The notes beneath the pieces were generated by a model. It did no database searches. It saw nothing but the letters and a program-made list of their open reading frames with translations, and had not been told where the DNA came from. The position numbers and the translations under genes were made by a program. Below are positions 17,345-26,827 of a DNA stretch of 64,000 nucleotides, one piece after another (the first letter of the stretch is position 1; every line of letters starts with the position of its first letter). This stretch comes from Acidobacteriota bacterium (lineage in GTDB: Bacteria; Acidobacteriota; Terriglobia; Terriglobales; SCQP01): positions 1-64,000 of the forward strand of contig JAJYIU010000015.1 of the NCBI GenBank assembly GCA_021789895.1, in the 5' to 3' direction.

Positions 17345-17455
17345 ATGCAAGCCCGGCCCAGGGGAATGTTACGAGCGATTCTGAGCGACGCGCAGTTTTG
17401 GGCGCCGGTGGCGGTGCTGGCGCTGGGGCTGGCGCTGATCGTGGCACTGCATTGA
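17345..17455 (+). CDS. Small single-TM protein (36 aa)
   Basis: MQARPRGMLRAILSDAQFWAPVAVLALGLALIVALH; ends 9 nt before the next gene's ATG, with SD GAGGAAG at its stop codon. Confidence 0.45.
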   Translation: MQARPRGMLRAILSDAQFWAPVAVLALGLALIVALH

Positions 17456-17464
17456 GGAAGCGGC

Positions 17465-18760
17465 ATGGCGGCGGCCCTCCAAACCCCTAATACCTACCGA
17501 TCGCTGCACCGGCTGGGGGTGGTATGCGGGCTGGCGGCGGGAGCCTGGCTGGGGGCGGCGGAAGCGCCGGTCAAGTTCGTCACGCTGGGGCTTTCGCCGG
17601 TTCTGATTTCTTTTGTATTTGTGGCGGGGGTGTTTGTGGCGCGCTGGACGCTGCCAGCGCTGCTCGCCGGCACGGGACAGGTGATGCTGGACTTGCGCTC
17701 GCGCCCGCACCTAATCGTCTGGGCGGTGCTGGCGGGGGCGCTATGGGCGGTGGCGAACACGCTGACGGTGTTTGCGATACGCGACGTCGGGCTGGCGATC
17801 GCCTTTCCGATCTGGAATATCAACAGCCTGGTGGGGGTGTTCTGGGGCTGGCTGTTTTTTCGCGAATTACGCGCGGCGAGCCGCAGGGAATGGATGCAAG
17901 TGGTGGTCGCGGCGGTGGCGATCGCGGGCGGGGCGGTGATTTTGGCGGGCGCGGCGCGGACCGCCTCGGCGGCGGGGGTGGCGGCGCATGCCGGCGCCGG
18001 CATTGCCGCGGCGCTGGGCGCCGGGTTGCTGTGGGGCACGATGTACGTGCCCTATCGCAAAGCCTATCTGAGCGGGATGAACCCGCTTTCGTTCGTCACC
18101 ATATTCACTTTGGGCGAGGGGGTGACGATGACGGCGCTGGCGCTCGGGTTTCTGGGCGGCGCCTCGGGGCTGGCGGCGGCGCTGGCGCGGGCGCGTCCGG
18201 CGCTGTTCTGGCTTTTTCTGGGCGGCTTCTGCTGGGTGGTGGGCGATTTATTCCAGCAATATGCGGCCAAGTACATCGGGATCGGCCGCGGCATTCCGCT
18301 TTCCAACACCAACCAGCTCTGGGGCCTGGCCTGGGGAGCGCTGGTGTTTGGCGAACTGCGGGGCCTGAGCGGGGCGGCGCGGGCCTGGGTGATAGCCGGC
18401 TCGGCGACGATGATCATGGGGGCGCTGCTGATGGCGGGGGCGTCCGCTTCGGAAGCCGAGCAGGCCTGCTGGCGGCAAGCGGTAGAGCGCGAGTGCCGGC
18501 GCTACGGGCTGCGGCGGGAGGAGGCGCTGCGCGCGCAGCGGGGCGAATTCGCAGCCGCCGAGCCGGCCGCGCCCCGGCGGCGCGCCGGGGACGGGTTGAT
18601 CGTGCTCGCCGCCCTGGGATGTTTTGCCGGCCTGGCGCTCATCGCCCGCCGGCAGCCGCTGGCCGTGCATACGGGGTGGATGGCTGCCCTGCTGGCGGCG
18701 ATGCTGGCGCTGCTGCTGGCGGGCGGGTCGCTGCTCTGGCGGCGCACGCGATTTCATTGA
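17465..18760 (+). CDS. GRP/RhaT-like sugar permease (DMT superfamily)
   Basis: About 10 hydrophobic segments; LAIAFPIWNINSLVGVFWGWLFFREL, LLWGTMYVPYRKAYLSGMNP, GIPLSNTNQLWGLAWGALVFGELRG; extra C-terminal TM extension. Confidence 0.82.
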   Translation: MAAALQTPNTYRSLHRLGVVCGLAAGAWLGAAEAPVKFVTLGLSPVLISFVFVAGVFVARWTLPALLAGTGQVMLDLRSRPHLIVWAVLAGALWAVANTLTVFAIRDVGLAIAFPIWNINSLVGVFWGWLFFRELRAASRREWMQVVVAAVAIAGGAVILAGAARTASAAGVAAHAGAGIAAALGAGLLWGTMYVPYRKAYLSGMNPLSFVTIFTLGEGVTMTALALGFLGGASGLAAALARARPALFWLFLGGFCWVVGDLFQQYAAKYIGIGRGIPLSNTNQLWGLAWGALVFGELRGLSGAARAWVIAGSATMIMGALLMAGASASEAEQACWRQAVERECRRYGLRREEALRAQRGEFAAAEPAAPRRRAGDGLIVLAALGCFAGLALIARRQPLAVHTGWMAALLAAMLALLLAGGSLLWRRTRFH

Positions 18761-18785
18761 CCGGCCGGAGCAGGCGGATGGCCGA

Positions 18786-19835
18786 ATGCCGACGCTCATC
18801 ATCCTCATTTTCATTGGCGCCGCCGCGGCGGTTTTGGGAGCATTGGCGCAGCCGATGGCGCGACGCCGGGAAGACCGGCGGCTGCCGGCGCCGGGCGAAC
18901 TGTATGCAACCGGCGCCGGGCAGCGGCTGCACGCCATCGTTGCCGGCGCGCGGGGGCCGAGCGTGGTGCTGGATGCCGCGCTGGGCGCCACATCGTTGAG
19001 CTGGGCGCGGGTGCAGCCGGAGCTGGCCCGCTTTGCCCGCGTGCTCAGCTACGACCGCGCCGGCTTCGGCTACAGCTCGCCGGCACGCTCGCCGCGAACG
19101 CTGGATGCGATGGCGGCGGAGCTGAAGGCGCTGCTGGAGCGCTCGGAGCTGCCAGCGCCCTACATCCTGGTGGGGCATTCCTATGGCGGGCTAGTGGCGC
19201 GCCGATATGCCCAGCAAAATCCCGAGCGGGTGGCGGGGCTGGTGCTGGTGGATGCGGCGGCGCCGGAACAGTGGGCCCGGCCCTCGCGGGTGGACCGCCG
19301 GCGGCTGAGGATCGGGGCGCGGCTGGCGCGGCGCGGCGCCTGGGCGGCGCGGATTGGCCTGTCGCGGGCGGTGGCCTGGATGGTGGAGCATGGCGTCCGC
19401 CCGCTGGCGCGCGCCTCGGCCGGGGCGGTCAGCGGCGGGGTTTTGCACGGGCGCGCCACGCCACAACACTCGCATGGCGACCTGCTGCTGGCGCCGGCGC
19501 TGCGGCTGCCGCCGGAGCTGCGTCCATACCTGCGGCGCAATTGGGTGCGGCCGGCCTATTATTCCGCGCTGGCCGGCATGATGCAGCATTTACCCGAGGG
19601 CGCGGCAGCGATGCTGGAGGATGCCGGTTACGGCGAGCGGCCGCTGGCGCTGCTGACCGCGGCGGATGCCGATCCGGAACGCGCCGCCGAACAGCAGGCC
19701 TGCGCCCGGCTCTCGCGCCGCTGCCGGCAATGGCGGGCGCGCGCCAGCGGGCATTGGATACCGATTGACGAGCCGGAGCTGGTGGTGGAGGCGGTGCGGT
19801 GGGTGGTGGAAGAAAGCCAGGGCGGCGAGGCCTGA
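18786..19835 (+). CDS. Alpha/beta hydrolase with N-terminal TM anchor
   Basis: VLSYDRAGFGYSSPA, ILVGHSYGGLVARRYAQQNPERVAGLVLVDAAAPEQW. Confidence 0.88.
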   Translation: MPTLIILIFIGAAAAVLGALAQPMARRREDRRLPAPGELYATGAGQRLHAIVAGARGPSVVLDAALGATSLSWARVQPELARFARVLSYDRAGFGYSSPARSPRTLDAMAAELKALLERSELPAPYILVGHSYGGLVARRYAQQNPERVAGLVLVDAAAPEQWARPSRVDRRRLRIGARLARRGAWAARIGLSRAVAWMVEHGVRPLARASAGAVSGGVLHGRATPQHSHGDLLLAPALRLPPELRPYLRRNWVRPAYYSALAGMMQHLPEGAAAMLEDAGYGERPLALLTAADADPERAAEQQACARLSRRCRQWRARASGHWIPIDEPELVVEAVRWVVEESQGGEA

Positions 19836-19918
19836 AATCGCGCCGCCGGGGATGCAAAGGCGGCAGCCATCAATTCGCCGGGCGCCGGCCGGCAGCCAAG
19901 CTGGGATAGCATCGGTTT

Positions 19919-20827
19919 ATGCCTCCCAGCGCTCCACGCCTGGCGGTGATGCCGAAGTGCTTCATGGATCAGATCTGCCGCGAGCGCTCGATGACGCTGC
20001 TGCAGTGGATCGAGCTGGGGGCCACGCTGCCGGTGGACGGCTTGGAGCTCTACAGCGGGTTTTTTCACGGCGCGAGGCCGGAGGAGCAGGCGGCGGAGCT
20101 GCAGGCGGTCAACCAGGCACTGGCGCGGCACCGGCTGGCGATGCCGATGCTCTGCCATTCTCCGGATTTCACGCATCCGGACGCCCGGCAGCGGCAGCGC
20201 GAAATCGAGCGCCAATGGGCGGCGATGGAGCGGGCGGCGAAGCTGGGCGCCGGCGCCTGCCGCGTGCTCTCCGGCCAGCGCCGGCCCGAGGTGACGCGGG
20301 AGGATGGAATCGCCTGGGTGGTGGAAGCGCTGCGGGCGCTGCTGCCGGCGGCCGAGCGGCTGGGGGTGCGACTGGCGCTGGAAAACCATTACAAAGACCA
20401 CTACTGGGAATACCCCGAGTTTGCGCAGGCGGGCGAGATTTTCTGCGAGATTCTCGACCGCTTGCCCTCGCCCTGGCTGGGCGTGCAGTACGACCCGTCC
20501 AATGCGCTGCTGGCCGGCGAGGATCCGATCGGCTTGCTGCGCCGGGTGCGGCAGCGGGTGATTACCATGCACGCCAGCGACCGGCATTTGAAGCCCGGAC
20601 ACACGCTCGCGGAGCTGCGCGCGCTCGACGCCGGCGCCGGCTATGCCGGCATCCTGGAGCACGGCGTGATTGGCGAGGGGGAAAACGATTTCGACGCCAT
20701 CTTCGCGCTGCTGCACGAGGCCGGCTTTCGCGGCTGGGTGTCGATCGAAGACGGCGTGAACGGCATGGATGAGCTAAGGCGCTCGGCCGAATTCCTGCGC
20801 GGCAAGCTCAAGCGGCATTTCGACTGA
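19919..20827 (+). CDS. Sugar phosphate isomerase/epimerase (TIM barrel)
   Basis: LALENHYKDHYWEYPEFAQAGEIFCEIL, VQYDPSNALLAGEDPIGLLRRV, IGEGENDFDAIFALLHEAGFRGWVSIEDG. Confidence 0.88.
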   Translation: MPPSAPRLAVMPKCFMDQICRERSMTLLQWIELGATLPVDGLELYSGFFHGARPEEQAAELQAVNQALARHRLAMPMLCHSPDFTHPDARQRQREIERQWAAMERAAKLGAGACRVLSGQRRPEVTREDGIAWVVEALRALLPAAERLGVRLALENHYKDHYWEYPEFAQAGEIFCEILDRLPSPWLGVQYDPSNALLAGEDPIGLLRRVRQRVITMHASDRHLKPGHTLAELRALDAGAGYAGILEHGVIGEGENDFDAIFALLHEAGFRGWVSIEDGVNGMDELRRSAEFLRGKLKRHFD

Positions 20828-20913
20828 AGGGCGGCTGCGGCGGAAACGCGCCGCGACTGCCCGGCGGCGCGGCACGGCAGAGGGCGATGACGTTTTCCGG
20901 ATGCGGGCACGGC

Positions 20914-22086
20914 TCAACGGTGGGCGGCCTGAACTTGCGGGCCCGACTTGGCCTTCCGCTTTCGCACCTGGCGCGCCGCGACCAGGATGAGCGCGGCGAG
21001 AGTCAGGGCCACCCATCCCGCCGCCCAAACGCCATGCAGCTGCTCGGCGGGTGCGCCGACGTCCTCATTCACATCGCGGGTCAGGAAGGCGAGGCCAAGA
21101 AATACAAAGACCAGATGAGTACAAAAAACCTGCAGCGAAGCCTTGCCGAGCGTGAGAAAAGGTTCGATGAGCACGCCCTGGAGCAGGTAGTTGCGCAGCC
21201 AGTAAAGAGCCAAAGCAAAGGCCGCCAGATTCAGCATACGCAACGGCCCCAAATGCCACTTATCCAGCGACGTGCTTAGCGCATCGCGGGACCAGTGCGA
21301 TCCCAGCCAGCCCCAGCGCACGCCAACAAAAAACAGGCAGACCAGCCAGGCCAGCGCCGCGACCCAGCCCGGAACCCGGCGAACAGGAGAGGCCGGCGCG
21401 GCCGAACGCGCGCCCAGCCAAAGCCCCAAAACCCATAAGGCCTGCCAGGCAAACAGGTTGAAGGCACCCGTCTCCTGCAACGGAATCCGCAGATGGGTCA
21501 CCAGCACCAGCGCGTGATGTGTCCAGCGGCGCAACCCGAACTGGGCCAGCAGCCATACCAGGCCACTGGCGGCGAGCACCTTGCGCCAGCCGCAGCGCAG
21601 GGCCAGCGAGAGCCATAACGGCGTCAACAGCAGGAAAAGCACGAACATGGGCAGGATGTCGAGCAGGGGCGGACAATAGAGCAGCAGCAGCGAGCCGGCA
21701 ATCGCGGTAGCCGGATGGGCAATATAAAAATTGAGCAGGTGGTAAAGGGCGGCTTTATGCGTGTGCACGGCATAGGCCGCAGCCACGGTAAAGGCCAGCG
21801 CCAGCATGACCAGGTGATAGCCGTAAATTCTGAGCGAACGTTTCCAGAGCCGGCGCCGCGCTTCGGCGGCATCGCGCATCCAGAGCCGGATATGGAGCCG
21901 GCCCACGAGGAGCGCGGAAATAAAGACAAACCCCTCGGCCGAGGAAACAAATCCGAAAGTCGAGTTCATGAAATCGCTGAAGTGAGTGGGCAGGTGCGTC
22001 AAGGTCATCCAGACCAGGAACAGGCCGCGCAAGGCATCCAGCTCGGGTTGCCGCTCGAGGCGGGAGTGAGAAGGGGCAGGGGCCAT
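20914..22086 (-). CDS. OpgC domain-containing membrane protein
   Basis: RQPELDALRGLFLVWMTLTHLPTHFSDFMNSTFGFVSSAEGFVFISALLVGRL plus multiple TM segments. Confidence 0.85.
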   Translation of the reverse strand: MAPAPSHSRLERQPELDALRGLFLVWMTLTHLPTHFSDFMNSTFGFVSSAEGFVFISALLVGRLHIRLWMRDAAEARRRLWKRSLRIYGYHLVMLALAFTVAAAYAVHTHKAALYHLLNFYIAHPATAIAGSLLLLYCPPLLDILPMFVLFLLLTPLWLSLALRCGWRKVLAASGLVWLLAQFGLRRWTHHALVLVTHLRIPLQETGAFNLFAWQALWVLGLWLGARSAAPASPVRRVPGWVAALAWLVCLFFVGVRWGWLGSHWSRDALSTSLDKWHLGPLRMLNLAAFALALYWLRNYLLQGVLIEPFLTLGKASLQVFCTHLVFVFLGLAFLTRDVNEDVGAPAEQLHGVWAAGWVALTLAALILVAARQVRKRKAKSGPQVQAAHR

Positions 22087-22324
22087 ACGCCGCCACTCGC
22101 GCCGCCAGGGGCGCCGCTAGGCGCATTAGACGCCGGCGCAAAAACACGGTTGTCCAGTGGAAACATGACGGCCGGCCGGCGCCGGGAGGAATGGCGACAA
22201 AAAATGTGATTGCCTTCGGTCCCGCGGAAGTCGAATGTGAATTGAAACCGCGAGCGGCCGAGGCTTGCCGGGCAGTTTTGCTAGGATAGGTTAACGCCCG
22301 TTCCGTTCGCCGGTTTTCCCGCGC

Positions 22325-25300
22325 ATGCACTCGCTGTTTCATCCGATCGTCGCCGGCTGGTTTGCCGAGCAATTCGGCGAGCCGACCGAACCGCAGGCGG
22401 CCGGCTGGCCGCGCATCGCGGCCGGCGGAGATGTGCTGGTGGCCGCGCCGACCGGCTCGGGCAAGACGCTGGCGGCGTTTCTATTCGCCATTGACCGCCT
22501 GTTCCGGCGCGCGCTGGAAGGCGCGCTGCCGGAAGAGACGCTGGTGGTCTATGTTTCGCCGCTGAAAGCGCTGGCCAACGACGTCCATAAAAATCTCGAG
22601 CTGCCGCTGGAGGGGATATGCCGCCGGGCGCTGGCGGCCGGGCAGCTGCCGGGGGCGATTCGGGTGGCGCTGCGCACCGGCGACACGCTGGCGGCGGAGC
22701 GCGAAGCGCAGTTGCGCCGCCCGCCGCACATCCTGGTCACCACGCCGGAATCGCTTTACCTGCTGCTCACCGCGGGACGTTCGCGGCGCGCCCTGACGGC
22801 GGTGGAATGCGCGATCGTGGACGAGATCCATGCGCTGGCGGGCAACAAACGCGGCGCGCACCTGGCGCTTTCGCTGGCCCGTCTGGAGCAGGGCGTGGGC
22901 GCGGCGAAGCGGGCGCGGCCGCAGCGGATCGGGCTTTCGGCGACGGTGCGGCCGCTGCCCGAGATTGCCGCATTCCTTTCCGGCTGCGAGCCGGCGGAGG
23001 AGGGCAGCGAAGCCGCGGCGCGCAGTTGCGTGATCGTGGATATCGCGCGAAGGCAGGTTCCCGATCTGGCGGTGGAAGTTCCCTCGACGCCGCTAGGCCC
23101 GATTGCCACCAACGAGCAGTGGGAAGAGCGCTACGAGCGGATGGCGCAACTTGCCGGCGAGCAACGATCCACGCTGGTGTTTACCTCGACCCGGGCGCTG
23201 GCCGAGCGCGTGGCGCACCGGCTGGAAGCGCGGCTGGGCGAGGGCGCGGTGGCGGCGCATCACGGCAGCCTGTCGCGCAAGCTGCGGTTGGCGGCGGAAG
23301 AGCGCTTCAAGCGCGGCGAGCTGCGGGTGATGGTGGCGACCGCCTCGCTGGAGCTGGGGCTGGATATCGGCGCGGTGGACCTGGTATGCCAGTTGGGCTC
23401 GCCGCGCGCCCTGAACTCCGCGCTGCAACGCGTGGGCCGCGCCGGCCACGGCCGCGGGCGGCAGCCCAAGGGGCGGTTTTTCGCGCTGACCCGCGACGAC
23501 CTGGTGGAATGCGCGGCGCTGGTGCGCGCGCTGGAGCGCGGCGAGCTGGACCAACTGGAGATTCCGCACTGGCCGCGCGACGTGCTGGCGCAACAACTGG
23601 TGGCGACGGTGGCGGCGGGGCCGGAATGGCCGGCGCCGGCCACGGCGCCCGGGGCACGCGCCGGGGCGGGCCCCGGCGCCGGAAGCGCGGGCGAAGCCGG
23701 CGGCATGGGCGGCGAGCACGAGGGCTGGAGCGAAGCCGGGCTGTTCCGGATGGCGCGCAGCGCCTGGCCTTACCGCCGCCTGCCGGGGAGCGAATTTGAC
23801 CGCATCGTACGGGTGCTGGCGGAAGGGGTTTCGACCCGCCGCGGCCGGCGCGGCGCCTGGCTGCACCGCGACGGCGTGCATCGCAGGCTGCGGCCGCGCC
23901 GCGGGGCGCGGCTGGCGGCGCTGACCGGCGGCGGCGCGATTCCGGAAACCGCCGCGTATATGGTCATGGCCGAGCCGGAAAACCTGCCCGTGGGCTCGGT
24001 TGACGAGGACTTCGCGGTCGAAAGCCATGCCGGCGATATTTTTCTGCTGGGCACGACCTCGTGGAAGATCCGCGGGATCGCCGGCGGGCGGGTGCAGGTG
24101 GAAAACGCGCATGGCGCGCCGCCCTCGGTGCCGTTCTGGCGCGGCGAGGCGCCGGGGCGAACGCCGGAACTTTCGCGCGCGGTGGCGCGCCTGCGGCGCC
24201 AGGTGGCACAGCGGCGGGAACGCTCCGGCCCGGAGGCGGCGGCGGCCTGGCTCGAAGCGCGCTGCCATCTCACTTCCGCCGCCGCGGCCCAGGCGACGGC
24301 TTACCTGGCCGATGCGCAGCGGATGCTGGGGGCGATGCCAACCCGGCGGCATTTCGTCGCCGAGCGCTTTTTCGACGACGGCGGCGGGATGCAACTAGTG
24401 ATCCATGCCCCGCTGGGCAGCCGGGTCAACCGCGCCTGGGGCATGGCGCTGCGGAAAAGCTTCTGCCGCAGCTTCGATTTCGAGCTGCAGGCGGCGGCGG
24501 GGGAAAACGGGCTGGTGCTGTCGCTTTCCGAGCAGCATAGTTTTCCGCTGGAGACCATCTTTCAATTCGTTTCCTCGCTGCGCGCGGAAGAAGTGCTGAC
24601 CCAAGCGGTGCTGCAGGCGCCCCTGTTTCCCACCCGCTGGCGCTGGACGGCGGCGCGGGCGCTGGCCTTGCCGCGCTGGCACGCCGGGCGCAAGCTGCCG
24701 CCACAGATCGTGCGCATGCGCGCGGAAGACCTGCTCGCGTCGGTCTTTCCCGCGGCGGTAGGCTGCCAGGACAATCACGACGGCGACCTGGAACTGCCCG
24801 ACCATCCCTACGTCGCCGAGGCGATGCGCGACTGCCTGGAAGAAGCGCTGGATCTGCCCCGGCTGCTGCAGGCGCTGCGGGCGATGGAAGCCGGCCGCAT
24901 ACGGCTCAGCGCGGTGGATACGCCGGCGCCTTCCGGCCTGGCGCAGGAAATTCTCAACCTGGCGCCCTATGGATATCTCGACGAAGCGCCGTTGGAAGAG
25001 CGCCGGGCGCGGATGGTCAGCCTGCGTTCGAGCCTGCCGGCGGAATTTACCGCGGGCATGCTCGATGCCGCGGCGATGGCCGCAGTCGAGGAAGAAGCCC
25101 GGCCGGCGCCGCTGGATCGCGAAGAGCTGCATGACCTGCTGCTTTCGCTGGTCTGGCTGCCGGACGACGAACTGCCACGGCTTGCCGGCGGCGGCCGGGC
25201 GGCGGCATGGCTGGAAGAACTGCGCTCCGCCGGGCGGGTGGCGAAAGCGCATTGGGGGACGCGGGCCGGCTGGGCGCCGGCCGAGCGCGCCAGCGTGGGC

Positions 25301-26809
25301 GCGGCCGCCGGGCTGAAATTCGACCCTGCCGATTGCGGCGGCATGGCGGGCGAGGGCGCCATGGACGCGGAAGCCGCGATGACCGAAGTGGCGCGCGGCT
25401 GGGCGGAGATTAGCGGCCCGTTTACAGTGCCGGAGATGAGCGCCCGGCTGGGAGTAGCGCGCGAGGGGATGGAAGCGGCCTGCCTGCGGCTGGAAAACGA
25501 GGGGGTGCTGCTGCGGGGCCATTTCCGCGGCCGGCTGGCCGAGTCGGGGCCGGAGCTGGAATTTTGCGAACGCCACCTGCTGGCGCGCATCCATCGCCGC
25601 ACGCTGCAGGCATGGCGGGACGCGATCGAGCCGGCGTCGCCCGAGCACTGGCTGCGCTTTCTGCTGCGCTGGCAGCATCTCGAGCCGGGAACGCGCCTGC
25701 ATGGGGCGCGCGGCCTGGCCGAGGCGATGCGGCAACTGCAAGGGCTGGAAGCCGCCGCGCCGGCCTGGGAAGCGGAACTGCTGCCGGCGCGGGTCGAAGG
25801 CTACCAGCCGGAATGGCTCGACCGGCTGTGCCTGGCCGGCGATTTCGCCTGGGCGCGGTTGACGCCGCCACAATCGCTGCAAAAGGGGGCCGGGATGCGG
25901 CGCGTGCTGCCCACGCGCGCGTCGCCGCTGGCCTTCTTCGCCCGCGCCGAGGCCGCGCCGCTGCTGGCGGCCTGCGGCTGGAGCGAGCCCGAGCGCCGGC
26001 GCGCGCTCAGTCCCGCCGCCGCGCGCGTCTGGGAGGTGCTGGAGCGCCGCGGCGCCTGCTTTTTCCGCGATCTCGAGCTGGCGCTGGCGGCGCCGGCCGC
26101 GGCGGCGGACGGCCGGCTGCTGAAAAGCGAAATCGAGCTGGCGCTATGGGAATTGGCCGCCGCCGGCCTGGCGACCGCGGATGATTTCGACAATCTGCGC
26201 GCGCTCTACGACGCGCAGCGGCGCAACGGGCGCGGGCGCGGGCGGCATGCACGTCCGCGCCAGGCGCGCGGCCGCTGGTCGCCGATCGGCCATCTACTGC
26301 CCTGGACGCCGGCCGGCGGCGCGGCCGCCCCCGGTTTTCCCCCGGCCGCGCCGGCGGGCGGAGAAAATGCCGAGCGGCCCGGCGAGCGCGAGGCGCAGGC
26401 GGAGTTCATGGTCCGGTTGCTGCTGGCCCGCTATGGGGTGTTGTTCCGGGCGCTGCTCGAACGCGAAACGGCCGCGTTGGCGCGGCTGGGATGGCGCGAC
26501 CTGCTATCGGCGTGCCGGCGGCTGGAAGCCCGGGGCGAACTGCGCGGCGGGCGGTTTATAACCGGCTTTGCCGGCGAGCAGTATGCACTGCCGGAGGCGG
26601 TGGAGGCGCTGCGCGCGGTGCGCCACCTGCCGCCGCTGGCCGCGCCCATAAAGTTGAGCGCGCTGGATCCGCTCAATCTGGCCGGCATACCGGTGGCGGG
26701 CGAGCGGGTTGCGGCGCAGCCGGGCCATGCGATTGCGGTCGAGCCGGCGGCTTCCGGGCCGGGCGCGGTTTTTGCCGAAGCCCTGCCGCAATCGCAGCCG
26801 GCGCGGTAG
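22325..26809 (+). CDS. Lhr-family DEAD/DEAH box helicase (1494 aa)
   Basis: GDVLVAAPTGSGKTLAAFLFAIDRL, VVYVSPLKALANDVHKNLE, IVDEIHALAGNKRGAHLALSLARLE, ASLELGLDIGAVDLVCQLGSPRALNSALQRVGRAGH. Confidence 0.95.
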   Translation: MHSLFHPIVAGWFAEQFGEPTEPQAAGWPRIAAGGDVLVAAPTGSGKTLAAFLFAIDRLFRRALEGALPEETLVVYVSPLKALANDVHKNLELPLEGICRRALAAGQLPGAIRVALRTGDTLAAEREAQLRRPPHILVTTPESLYLLLTAGRSRRALTAVECAIVDEIHALAGNKRGAHLALSLARLEQGVGAAKRARPQRIGLSATVRPLPEIAAFLSGCEPAEEGSEAAARSCVIVDIARRQVPDLAVEVPSTPLGPIATNEQWEERYERMAQLAGEQRSTLVFTSTRALAERVAHRLEARLGEGAVAAHHGSLSRKLRLAAEERFKRGELRVMVATASLELGLDIGAVDLVCQLGSPRALNSALQRVGRAGHGRGRQPKGRFFALTRDDLVECAALVRALERGELDQLEIPHWPRDVLAQQLVATVAAGPEWPAPATAPGARAGAGPGAGSAGEAGGMGGEHEGWSEAGLFRMARSAWPYRRLPGSEFDRIVRVLAEGVSTRRGRRGAWLHRDGVHRRLRPRRGARLAALTGGGAIPETAAYMVMAEPENLPVGSVDEDFAVESHAGDIFLLGTTSWKIRGIAGGRVQVENAHGAPPSVPFWRGEAPGRTPELSRAVARLRRQVAQRRERSGPEAAAAWLEARCHLTSAAAAQATAYLADAQRMLGAMPTRRHFVAERFFDDGGGMQLVIHAPLGSRVNRAWGMALRKSFCRSFDFELQAAAGENGLVLSLSEQHSFPLETIFQFVSSLRAEEVLTQAVLQAPLFPTRWRWTAARALALPRWHAGRKLPPQIVRMRAEDLLASVFPAAVGCQDNHDGDLELPDHPYVAEAMRDCLEEALDLPRLLQALRAMEAGRIRLSAVDTPAPSGLAQEILNLAPYGYLDEAPLEERRARMVSLRSSLPAEFTAGMLDAAAMAAVEEEARPAPLDREELHDLLLSLVWLPDDELPRLAGGGRAAAWLEELRSAGRVAKAHWGTRAGWAPAERASVGAAAGLKFDPADCGGMAGEGAMDAEAAMTEVARGWAEISGPFTVPEMSARLGVAREGMEAACLRLENEGVLLRGHFRGRLAESGPELEFCERHLLARIHRRTLQAWRDAIEPASPEHWLRFLLRWQHLEPGTRLHGARGLAEAMRQLQGLEAAAPAWEAELLPARVEGYQPEWLDRLCLAGDFAWARLTPPQSLQKGAGMRRVLPTRASPLAFFARAEAAPLLAACGWSEPERRRALSPAAARVWEVLERRGACFFRDLELALAAPAAAADGRLLKSEIELALWELAAAGLATADDFDNLRALYDAQRRNGRGRGRHARPRQARGRWSPIGHLLPWTPAGGAAAPGFPPAAPAGGENAERPGEREAQAEFMVRLLLARYGVLFRALLERETAALARLGWRDLLSACRRLEARGELRGGRFITGFAGEQYALPEAVEALRAVRHLPPLAAPIKLSALDPLNLAGIPVAGERVAAQPGHAIAVEPAASGPGAVFAEALPQSQPAR

Positions 26810-26827
26810 CCGCCGGGTTTTCCCAGC

